Shown: one piece after another, positions 42,585 through 50,188 of the stretch
How positions within the stretch are numbered: the stretch's first letter is position 1
How the letters are laid out: the number at the start of each line of letters is the position of its first letter
Assembly (NCBI GenBank): GCA_031411235.1
Contig: JANOAR010000214.1
Location: 1 to 57,693, forward strand
Length of the DNA: 57,693 nt
Direction: 5' to 3'
Source of the DNA: JANOAR01 sp031411235
Lineage (GTDB): Bacteria > Verrucomicrobiota > Verrucomicrobiia > Verrucomicrobiales > Verrucomicrobiaceae
Position numbers and translations under genes: made by a program
The notes under the pieces: model-generated
The model's input: the letters and a program-made list of their open reading frames with translations, nothing else
What the model was told of the DNA's origin: nothing
The model's database searches: none

Positions 42585-42645
42585 GGCGGCATGATGGATC
42601 GCTGAAGTCCGAAAAATTAGGCAGCTAAAGCAGTGGCGTGAAGCA

Positions 42646-42666
42646 GATTGACGATTGAAGAACAAG
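42646..42666 (-). repeat. Heptad repeat array, inverted arm upstream of murE
   Basis: Three 7-bp units, plus strand GATTGAC, GATTGAA, GAACAAG, the complements of which resemble TTCAATC. They face the array at 42695-42724 in inverted orientation. No gene begins on the minus strand here, unlike the other paired arrays. Confidence 0.5.
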
Positions 42667-42694
42667 AGTTGCCGTCCCTTGCCAAACTGCCGCT

Positions 42695-42724
42695 TTCAAT
42701 CTTTTCCATCTTCTATCTTTTTCC
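42695..42724 (+). repeat. Heptad-like pyrimidine repeats directly upstream of murE
   Basis: Units TTCAATC, TTCCATC and TTCTATC (one with two extra T), ending with TTTTTCC and then TGA just before the ATG at 42728. The tract sits where a Shine-Dalgarno site would be and is pyrimidine-rich on the coding strand. Confidence 0.55.
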
Positions 42725-42727
42725 TGA

Positions 42728-44350
42728 ATGACCGTCCGCCACCTCACCGCGACTCTGCCCAAACTTGCGCTCACCGGCGACCTCGACGCCGAAGTCACCA
42801 GCATCGTCTATGACTCGCGCAAAGTGGTGCCCGGCTGCGCCTTCGTCGCCCTCCGAGGCACCAAGGTAGATGGCCATGACTTCATCGACGCCGCCATCGC
42901 AGGCGGAGCCACCCTCATCGTTGCTGAGCAGGCACCCCACGTCATGAGCGTCGCCTGGCTGCACCTCAGCAATAGCCGCGCCGCGCTCGCCCTCCTCAGC
43001 GCCGTCTTCCACGAGCACCCCGCCAAAGCCCTCGACATGGCAGGCATCACTGGCACCAATGGCAAGACCACCATCGGTTTCCTCGTCCATCATCTCATGA
43101 ACGCCGCGCAGAAGCGTTGCGGCCTCATTGGCACCGTCTTCTACGACCTCGGCGGCCAGCAGATCCCCGCCACCCATACCACCCCCGAGTCACTCGAGTT
43201 GCAGCATCACCTTGCCGATATGCGCAGCAACGGTTGCCGTGCCGCCGTCATGGAAGTCAGCAGCCACGCCCTGGATCAAGACCGCGCCCTCGGCATCAGC
43301 TTCAAGGCAGGTATCTTCACCAACCTCACTCAGGATCACCTCGACTACCACGGCACCCTCGACGCCTACTTCGACGCCAAGGCATTGCTCTTTGAAGGCA
43401 TCGCCGCTGAGGGCACTGGCACCATGATCATCAACGCCGATGACCTCTGGGGAAAGAAGCTCATCACCCGGTTCAACGGCTACGCTAAAATGAGCCGCTA
43501 TGGCTTCGGTGCTGGCTGCGATTTCCGCGCCCTCAACGTCCGCTATGACCTCACGGGCACCACCTTTGAACTCGAAGCCAAAGGCCGCCAATTCCTCGTC
43601 CGCACCCCACTCATTGGCGACTTCAATGTCTATAATACCCTCGCCGCTCTTGCCGCTGCGGATGCCATGGGCATCAACTTCCGCGAAGCCGTCGCCAGCA
43701 TGAAGACCGCGCCGCAAGTCCCAGGGCGAATGGAGCGCGTCAGCGCCGACAATGCCCGTGCCCAGGTCTTCGTTGATTACGCCCACACCCCCGATGCCCT
43801 ATGGAATGTGCTGCGCACCGCGCGAGCCCTGAAGCCACGCCGCATCATCACCGTCTTCGGCTGCGGCGGCGACCGCGATAAAACCAAGCGCCCCCTCATG
43901 GCCCGCGCCGCCGAACAAGGCAGCGACATCTGTGTTTTAACCAGCGACAACCCAAGAAGCGAAGACCCCCAGGCCATCATCGACGACGCCAGCAAAGGCT
44001 TCACAGGCAAGAACTACACCACCATCGCCGACCGTCGCGAAGCCCTCAAATTTGCCATCAATAACGCCGACAAAGGCGACCTCGTCCTACTCGCTGGCAA
44101 AGGCCACGAAGACTACCAAGAGATCGACGGCGTGAAGCACAAGTTCGACGATCGCAACGTCGCGAGAATCCTTTTGAGCCAGGTCAAATTCGCCATCGGT
44201 GCGCAGCGCGAGGAGCAGCAGAAGGAATGGGAAGAAAGACAACGCCAACGCGAAGAGCGCGACAACAGAGGCACAGCTGGCGGTAACTTTGGAGGCTCTG
44301 GCAACGACCGACGAGACAGCCGCGACAACGGAGGTAACTACCGCCGATGA
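42728..44350 (+). CDS. murE: UDP-MurNAc-L-Ala-D-Glu:meso-DAP ligase MurE with a charged C-terminal tail
   Basis: 540 residues, about 50 more than usual. The P-loop GITGTNGKTT is at ~109-118; D407-N408-P409-R410 is the motif that selects meso-diaminopimelate, so the wall is DAP-type. The catalytic domain ends near residue 490. The rest (491-540) is a low-complexity tail of Glu, Gln, Arg, Gly and Asn, with several RG/GG pairs, likely disordered. MurE adds the third residue of the stem peptide. It starts 143 bp after ftsI and is followed, after a 73-bp gap, by murF. Confidence 0.93.
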   Translation: MTVRHLTATLPKLALTGDLDAEVTSIVYDSRKVVPGCAFVALRGTKVDGHDFIDAAIAGGATLIVAEQAPHVMSVAWLHLSNSRAALALLSAVFHEHPAKALDMAGITGTNGKTTIGFLVHHLMNAAQKRCGLIGTVFYDLGGQQIPATHTTPESLELQHHLADMRSNGCRAAVMEVSSHALDQDRALGISFKAGIFTNLTQDHLDYHGTLDAYFDAKALLFEGIAAEGTGTMIINADDLWGKKLITRFNGYAKMSRYGFGAGCDFRALNVRYDLTGTTFELEAKGRQFLVRTPLIGDFNVYNTLAALAAADAMGINFREAVASMKTAPQVPGRMERVSADNARAQVFVDYAHTPDALWNVLRTARALKPRRIITVFGCGGDRDKTKRPLMARAAEQGSDICVLTSDNPRSEDPQAIIDDASKGFTGKNYTTIADRREALKFAINNADKGDLVLLAGKGHEDYQEIDGVKHKFDDRNVARILLSQVKFAIGAQREEQQKEWEERQRQREERDNRGTAGGNFGGSGNDRRDSRDNGGNYRR

Positions 44351-44423
44351 GTGCCGCCCCCGTAGTACCCCTACGCTACCGCCGCCCACCTCGGCCTCAC
44401 GGCCAAGGCTACGTTTTACCTCC

Positions 44424-45845
44424 ATGAAGCGCATCGACATCGCCTCCATCTCTAACTTCGCCGCTGGCCGCCTCCGCAGCGGTGACGCCGCCCGCCTTGT
44501 CCGCCGGGTCAACACCGACTCTCGCAGCATCCAAGCTGGCGACGTTTTCATCGCCCTCGTCGGCGAGCGTTTCGACGCCCATGACTTCATCCCCGCCGTC
44601 GTCGCTGCGGGAGCCGCTGCCTGCATCGTCAGCCGCTATGATGAAGCTTGGGCCGAGTTGCCCTGTGCCTTCATCCAAGTCCAAGACACCCTCATTGGCC
44701 TCCAGACCCTGGCGAAAAACTACCGCGAGTGGCACTGCCCCATCGTCATCGGCATCACCGGCAGCAACGGCAAAACTTCCGCCAAGGACATGACCTGCGC
44801 CATCATGGCCAGCGCCCACCAAGTCTGCGCCACCCTGGGCAACCTGAACAACCACATCGGCCTGCCGCTCAGCATCCTCTCACTCAAAGAAGGCGACACC
44901 TGCGGCGTCTTCGAAATGGGCATGAATCATCCCGGCGAGATCGCGCCGCTCGCCGCCATTGCCCAGCCCGACCTCGCCATCATCACCAGCGTCGGCATCG
45001 CCCACATCGAGTACATGGGCAGCCGCGAAGCCATCGCCTTGGAAAAAGGAATGCTGGCCGAAGCTGTGCCCAGCACTGGCCACATCATCCTCAACGCCAA
45101 CGACGACTTCACCGATGCCATCGCTGTACGGTGCAAAGGGCAAGTCACCCGCGCAGGCATCGGCCAAGGCGACGTCAGCGCCCACAACCTCGTCGCTAGC
45201 ACCGAGGGTACTGCCTTCGACATCGACTTCGCAGGCACTCGCCTCGCCGCCTTCGTCCCCGTGCCCGGCGAGCATATGGTGGGCAATGCCACACTCGCCG
45301 CCGCCGCCGCGTGGCGACTCGGCGTCGAGCCCGCCGCCATCGTCATGGCCTTGCGCACCTCTGTTCTCACCAAAGGCCGATTGCAGCAAAAAGTCATTCA
45401 TGGCATCACCTTCCTGGATGACAGCTACAACGCCAATCCTGACAGCATGAAAGCTGGGCTGCGCACCCTCGCCGGGCTCAAGTGTGCAGGAGCCAAAATC
45501 GCCGTGTTAGGCCGCATGGGCGAACTGGGCGAGCACGCCGAGCAAGGCCATCGCGAAGTCGGCGAATACGCCGCCAGCCTCGGCCTCGACATCATTTGCA
45601 GCGTTGGCGACAACGAGTCGCGCCTCATCACCGAAGCCGCCACGCAGGCGTCCATCGCCCAGCACACAGGCTTGATGACGGCTCACTACTCCGACCACGC
45701 CGCCTGCGCCCATCACCTCCGCGACACGCTCCAACCCGGAGACTTAGTCCTCGTCAAAGGCAGTCGCTCAGCAGGCATGGAGAAGGTCATCACGCTCTAT
45801 ACCGCCTTAGTTAACGCCCTCGCGCCATCAGGACAAAACGGCTAA
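44424..45845 (+). CDS. murF: UDP-MurNAc-tripeptide:D-Ala-D-Ala ligase MurF
   Basis: 473 residues from ATG 44424 (the in-frame upstream codons lie within the murE tail). The P-loop GITGSNGKTS is at ~110-119; EMGMNHPGEI, NANDDF and DDSYNANPDSM are the MurF-specific blocks. It completes the pentapeptide of lipid precursors in the cytoplasm. Its TAA stop lies inside the left arm of a 19-bp inverted repeat (45838-45856), so the 3' end of the transcript can form a large hairpin. Confidence 0.94.
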   Translation: MKRIDIASISNFAAGRLRSGDAARLVRRVNTDSRSIQAGDVFIALVGERFDAHDFIPAVVAAGAAACIVSRYDEAWAELPCAFIQVQDTLIGLQTLAKNYREWHCPIVIGITGSNGKTSAKDMTCAIMASAHQVCATLGNLNNHIGLPLSILSLKEGDTCGVFEMGMNHPGEIAPLAAIAQPDLAIITSVGIAHIEYMGSREAIALEKGMLAEAVPSTGHIILNANDDFTDAIAVRCKGQVTRAGIGQGDVSAHNLVASTEGTAFDIDFAGTRLAAFVPVPGEHMVGNATLAAAAAWRLGVEPAAIVMALRTSVLTKGRLQQKVIHGITFLDDSYNANPDSMKAGLRTLAGLKCAGAKIAVLGRMGELGEHAEQGHREVGEYAASLGLDIICSVGDNESRLITEAATQASIAQHTGLMTAHYSDHAACAHHLRDTLQPGDLVLVKGSRSAGMEKVITLYTALVNALAPSGQNG

Positions 45846-45932
45846 AGCCTCAACTCCAACCTCGACAACCAAGCCGCCCACATGCTAAGCCCATCGCATC
45901 GCCGCACACGTTTGAGTTCAGGCTTTAGCCGT
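45838..45932 (+). repeat. Inverted repeat between murF and mraY
   Basis: The arms at 45838-45856 and 45914-45932 match at 18 of 19 positions when one is reverse-complemented, separated by 57 bp. The left arm begins ACGGCTAAAGCCT and includes the murF stop codon. A similar core occurs at 38892-38904. It could attenuate or stabilise the dcw transcript; no T-run follows, so a strong terminator is unlikely. Confidence 0.75.
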
Positions 45933-45936
45933 CTTA

Positions 45937-45971
45937 CCTTTTCGCTTGCACCTTATCCCTTGATCCTTCGC
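45937..45971 (+). repeat. Heptad repeat array upstream of mraY
   Basis: Five 7-bp units: CCTTTTC, GCTTGCA, CCTTATC, CCTTGAT, CCTTCGC, ending 26 bp before the mraY ATG at 45998. The consensus CCTTNNN is the same as in the arrays at 6642-6676 and 6743-6777, 39 kb away. Confidence 0.75.
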
Positions 45972-45997
45972 CCCAGCTATCTCCACCGCCCCACGTT

Positions 45998-47137
45998 ATG
46001 ATCTACTGGCTCTACGAACACCGCGCTTGGTTTGGCAGCGAAGACGGCTTCATCTTCAAGTTGCTCAACCTCTTCAAGTACCACACCTTCCGCGCCGGAG
46101 GAGCCGCCATCATGGCCTTTGCACTGTCGCTGGTTTATGGCGAGCAAGTCATCCGCAAGCTCATCTCGCTCAAGATTGGCCAGCCCATTCGCAGTGCTGA
46201 AGAGGTGCATAAACTCTTCGAGCTGCATGGCAAAAAAGCAGGCACACCCACGATGGGCGGCGTGCTCATCATTGGCACCTTGCTGATCTCCGTGCTCGTC
46301 TTTGCCCGCTGGGATAATCTGATGGTCTGGATCTGCGTCATCGCCACCCTCGGCCTCAGCGCACTCGGCTTCCTCGACGACTATGAAAAGGTCGCCAAGA
46401 AAAACAGCAAAGGCGTCAGCAGCCGCTTCAAGCTCGTGTGGCAAGCCATCGTCGGACTCATCGTCGGCTACCTCTTTGCCTATGGCCTTGGTGAGCCCGC
46501 CGCTGTGGGCATCTCCAACATGCGCGAGCTGCACATCCCCTTCTGGAAAGGCCCGTTCATTGCCGACATGGGCATCTGGGCCATCCTTTTTTACATCATC
46601 ATCATCCAGGGCACCTCCAACGGTGTGAACCTCACCGACGGCCTCGACGGCCTCGCCACGGGCTGCTCGCTCACCACCGCCCTCACCTACACCGGCTTCG
46701 CCTACATCGCGGGCTCCTCAAAATTCGCCGACTACCTCAACGTCGCCCACCACCCCGCCGCTGCCGAGCTAGCCATCGTCGCCATGGCGCTTGTCGGTGC
46801 ATGCTTCGGCTTCCTCTGGTGGAACGCTCATCCCGCTCGCATGTTCATGGGCGACACAGGCAGCCTCGCCATCGGCGGCTGCATCGCCTCCCTCGCCATC
46901 GGCACTCGCCAGGAAGTCGTGCTCATGCTCGTCGGCGGCATCTTCGTCATGGAGTCCCTCAGCGTCATCATCCAAGTCATCAGCTTTAAAACACGAGGTA
47001 AACGAGTCTTTAAAATGGCCCCCATCCATCATCATTTTGAACTCAGCGGTTGGGTCGAAAATCAAGTCATCACCCGCTTCTGGATCATGTCTGCCTTCTT
47101 CGCCTTGTTGGGGCTGGCGACGCTGAAATTGCGCTAA
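45998..47137 (+). CDS. mraY: Phospho-MurNAc-pentapeptide translocase MraY
   Basis: 379 residues of a polytopic membrane enzyme with about ten hydrophobic segments. The signature motifs are present: TPTMGGVLI, LGFLDDYEK (catalytic Asp pair), NLTDGLDGLA and FMGDTGSLA, and the HHHFEL loop near 345. MraY makes lipid I by moving phospho-MurNAc-pentapeptide onto undecaprenyl phosphate. It follows an intergenic region with two repeat types. It is separated from murD by 15 bp. Confidence 0.95.
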   Translation: MIYWLYEHRAWFGSEDGFIFKLLNLFKYHTFRAGGAAIMAFALSLVYGEQVIRKLISLKIGQPIRSAEEVHKLFELHGKKAGTPTMGGVLIIGTLLISVLVFARWDNLMVWICVIATLGLSALGFLDDYEKVAKKNSKGVSSRFKLVWQAIVGLIVGYLFAYGLGEPAAVGISNMRELHIPFWKGPFIADMGIWAILFYIIIIQGTSNGVNLTDGLDGLATGCSLTTALTYTGFAYIAGSSKFADYLNVAHHPAAAELAIVAMALVGACFGFLWWNAHPARMFMGDTGSLAIGGCIASLAIGTRQEVVLMLVGGIFVMESLSVIIQVISFKTRGKRVFKMAPIHHHFELSGWVENQVITRFWIMSAFFALLGLATLKLR

Positions 47138-47152
47138 TCTCTTCCGCACGCC

Positions 47153-48493
47153 ATGCGCTTCGCCTTCCAACACTTTGCCATCCTCGGAGCCGCCCGCAGC
47201 GGCCTCGCTGCTGCACGCCTCGCGGCTCGCAACGGAGCCAAGGTAACGCTCTTCGACGAGGGTGATCCCGCCAAGCTTGCGACAAGCATCGCCGCAGCTC
47301 AGGCCGAAGGTTTCACCATCATCGTCGGCCAAGACGCCAAAGACTTCGCACCTGACATGGGCGACTTCGACCTCGCCATCCTCAGCCCTGGCTTCGATGT
47401 CGCGTGGCCATTGCCGGCCAAGTTCAGCGCTGCGGGCACCCCACTCACGGGTGAGATGGAGTTCGGCTTCACGCTCAATACCACGCCCATCATCGCCATC
47501 ACGGGCACCAACGGCAAGAGCACGACCACGGAGTTGATCGCCGCCACCTTCACCGCCTGCGGCCTGCCGAGCGTGCCCTGTGGCAACCATGGCATGGCTC
47601 TTTGCGAAGTCCTCACCAGTGGCCAAAGTTATGCTGCACTCGCGCTCGAAGTCAGCAGCTTCCAGCTCGAAACCATCGCCACCTTTAAGCCGCAAATCTC
47701 GCTGTGGCTCAACTTCGCGCCCGACCACCTCGACCGCTACGAAGCCGAAGACGCCTACTACCAGGCCAAGTTCCGCATCTTCGAAAACCAAGACCCTACC
47801 GACCTTGCCATCGTCAACGCCAGTGAAGTGGAGCACCTTGGCCCATTGCTCCCGCGCATCGTGACTTTCTCCGCGCAGCCCGAGCACCAGGACGCTATCT
47901 TCACCTTCCGCAAAGGTGAGTTCCGCTACGAAGATAAGGTCATCGGCGACGCCAGCCGCATCACACTGCGTGGTCGGCATAACATGGAAAACATCCTTGC
48001 CGCCCTCGCTGTCGGCCAAGCCCACGGCCTTGCCTTCAGCGACATGCTCCGCGCTATCGAAGCCTACCAGCCTCCTGCCCACCGTTGCGAATTCATCCGC
48101 ACTTGGCAGCAGCGCGAGTTCATCAACGACAGCAAAGCCACCAACCTCCATGCTACCGAGAGCTGCATCCGCTCGCTCGACGGTACTCTTGTGCTCATCG
48201 CTGGTGGCAAAGAAAAAGGCCTCGACTACACGCCCCTGCGCGAGGCCCTGCCGAAGAAAGTAAGGGCCATCGTCCTCATCGGCGAGATCGCCCCCGCCCT
48301 CACGGATCTCTTTGCCGATCTCGTCCCTTGCCATCAAGCCTTCGACATGGCCGATGCCGTGCGCATCGCCGCTGCCGAGAGCCAGCCCGGCGACACCGTC
48401 GTGCTCAGTCCCGGCACCTCCAGCTTCGATATGTACACGGGCTACGCCCAGCGTGGTGAGGCCTTCCGCAGTGCCGTCCTAGCACTGGGTTAA
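47153..48493 (+). CDS. murD: UDP-MurNAc-L-alanine:D-glutamate ligase MurD
   Basis: 446 residues, the usual length. The N-terminal Rossmann domain (AILGAARSGLAAARLAARNG) binds the UMP end of the substrate; the ATP site GTNGKSTTT is at ~117-125; LNFAPDHLDRY and AGGKEKGLDY are MurD-like. It adds D-Glu to UDP-MurNAc-Ala. It is the last dcw gene here; ftsW, murG, murC and ddl are not downstream, so this cluster is split. It converges on the fumarase gene and their stop codons overlap in TTAA (48490-48493). Confidence 0.94.
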   Translation: MRFAFQHFAILGAARSGLAAARLAARNGAKVTLFDEGDPAKLATSIAAAQAEGFTIIVGQDAKDFAPDMGDFDLAILSPGFDVAWPLPAKFSAAGTPLTGEMEFGFTLNTTPIIAITGTNGKSTTTELIAATFTACGLPSVPCGNHGMALCEVLTSGQSYAALALEVSSFQLETIATFKPQISLWLNFAPDHLDRYEAEDAYYQAKFRIFENQDPTDLAIVNASEVEHLGPLLPRIVTFSAQPEHQDAIFTFRKGEFRYEDKVIGDASRITLRGRHNMENILAALAVGQAHGLAFSDMLRAIEAYQPPAHRCEFIRTWQQREFINDSKATNLHATESCIRSLDGTLVLIAGGKEKGLDYTPLREALPKKVRAIVLIGEIAPALTDLFADLVPCHQAFDMADAVRIAAAESQPGDTVVLSPGTSSFDMYTGYAQRGEAFRSAVLALG

Positions 48494-50130
48494 TGCGGCA
48501 TGGAACAGCCCGGCGCGACGGTTTCAAAGAAGTCGTGGCCTTTGTCATCCACGAGGATGAAGGCGGGGAAGTCCTGCACTTCGATGCGGCAGATGGCTTC
48601 CATACCCAACTCGGGGAATTCGACGATCTCGACTTTTTTGATGTTCTCCTTGGCCAGGATCGCCGCCGGGCCACCGATGCTGCCGAGGTAAAAGCCGCCG
48701 TGGGCCTTGCAGGCGTCGGTGACTTGTTTGCCGCGATTGCCCTTGGCGATCATGACCATACTGCCGCCGTGGCTTTGGAAGAGATCGACGTAGCCATCCA
48801 TGCGACCTGCGGTGGTGGGGCCGAAAGAGCCGCTGGGCATCCCGGCGGGGGTCTTGGCAGGGCCGGCGTAATAGACGGGGTGCTCCTTGAAATAATCTGG
48901 CAAGGGCTGCCCGGCATCGAGTCGCTCCTTCAGCTTGGCGTGGGCGATGTCGCGGGCGACGATGATAGGGCCACTCAGCAACAAACGCGTGGTGACGGGG
49001 TATTTGGATAACTCCGCACGGATCTCGGCCATCGGTTTATTGAGGTCGATGCGCACCGCATTGGTGTCTTTTCGATGGCGCAGTTCCTCGGGAATGTAGG
49101 GCAGGGGATGCGTTTCCAGCGTCTCGATGAAGACGCCATCGCGGGTGATCTTGCCTTTCGCCTGACGATCTGCCGAGCATGAGACGCCGATACCGATGGG
49201 CAACGAGGCACCGTGGCGCGGCAGGCGGACGACGCGTACGTCCAAGGCGAAATATTTCCCACCAAACTGTGCGCCGATGCCGCAGGTACGCGCGGCGTCC
49301 AGCATCTGCGCTTCAAGAGCGAGGTCGCGGAAGGCACGGCCATGCTCGTTGCCGGTCGTGGGTAGCGCGTCGAGATACTTGGTGGAGGCGAGTTTCACGA
49401 TCTTCATCGTGTGCTCTGCGGATAGGCCACCGATGACGAAGATGAGATGATACGGCGGGCACGCGGCGGTGCCGAGGCTCATCATTTTTTGGGTAAGGAA
49501 CTCGACCACCGCCTTCGGGTTGAGCACGGCGCGTGTCTCCTGATAAAGGAAGGATTTGTTGGCCGAGCCACCGCCCTTGGCGATAAAGAGGAACTTATAC
49601 GCATCGCCATCCACGGCGCTTAGATCGAGCTGCGCAGGCAAGTTGGTGCCGGTGTTCTTTTCAGTGAACATGTCCAGCGCGGCATTCTGCGAGTAGCGCA
49701 GGTTGTTCTCGGTGTAGGCTTGGTAAACGCCCTTCGACAGCGCGGCCTCGTCGCCACCGCCCGTCCAGACTTGCTGTCCTTTTTTGCCCATGATGATGGC
49801 GGTGCCCGTGTCCTGGCAGAAGGGCAGGAGACCCGCCGAGGATACGTCGGCATTTTTCAGCATCGTCAGTGCGACCATGCGGTCGTTTTCACTGGCCTCG
49901 GGGTCGTCGAGGATGGCAGCGACTTGTTTTAGATGCTTGGGGCGGAGGAAGAAGTTGATGTCATGGAAGGCTTGGTTGGCCAGTAAGGTCAGCGCCTCGG
50001 GCTCCACGCATAACATCTCGCAGCCCGCAAAGGTTTGCAGGGAGACGTGCTCGCTGGTGAGGAGGCGGTAATTGGTGTCGTCGCTGCCGAGTTCGAGCAG
50101 CTCTTGGTAATGAAATGCGGGGGTGGCCAT
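48490..50130 (-). CDS. fumA: Class I (iron-sulfur) fumarate hydratase
   Basis: 546 residues, the normal length of the single-chain class I enzyme. Cysteines C105 (FCQDTGT), C224 (TAACPPY) and C318 (GVSCSAD) are at the positions known to bind the [4Fe-4S] cluster in E. coli FumA. Blocks SGPIIVARDIAHAK, GPTTAGRMD and GGPAAIL complete the fold. It hydrates fumarate to malate in the citric acid cycle; class I enzymes are oxygen-sensitive. It lies 58 bp downstream of recJ on the same strand. The shared TTAA stop with murD allows no intergenic terminator. Confidence 0.93.
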   Translation of the reverse strand: MATPAFHYQELLELGSDDTNYRLLTSEHVSLQTFAGCEMLCVEPEALTLLANQAFHDINFFLRPKHLKQVAAILDDPEASENDRMVALTMLKNADVSSAGLLPFCQDTGTAIIMGKKGQQVWTGGGDEAALSKGVYQAYTENNLRYSQNAALDMFTEKNTGTNLPAQLDLSAVDGDAYKFLFIAKGGGSANKSFLYQETRAVLNPKAVVEFLTQKMMSLGTAACPPYHLIFVIGGLSAEHTMKIVKLASTKYLDALPTTGNEHGRAFRDLALEAQMLDAARTCGIGAQFGGKYFALDVRVVRLPRHGASLPIGIGVSCSADRQAKGKITRDGVFIETLETHPLPYIPEELRHRKDTNAVRIDLNKPMAEIRAELSKYPVTTRLLLSGPIIVARDIAHAKLKERLDAGQPLPDYFKEHPVYYAGPAKTPAGMPSGSFGPTTAGRMDGYVDLFQSHGGSMVMIAKGNRGKQVTDACKAHGGFYLGSIGGPAAILAKENIKKVEIVEFPELGMEAICRIEVQDFPAFILVDDKGHDFFETVAPGCSMPH

Positions 50131-50188
50131 GGTGTATGGGGCGACGATAGGAGGGGCTGGCGCGAGCGCAAGCGTGCGGGAAGTCCGA

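Noticed and set aside
44199..44423. Upstream start for MurF inside the murE tail
   Set aside because: It would add 75 residues with no match to MurF; the ATG at 44424 fits the family.
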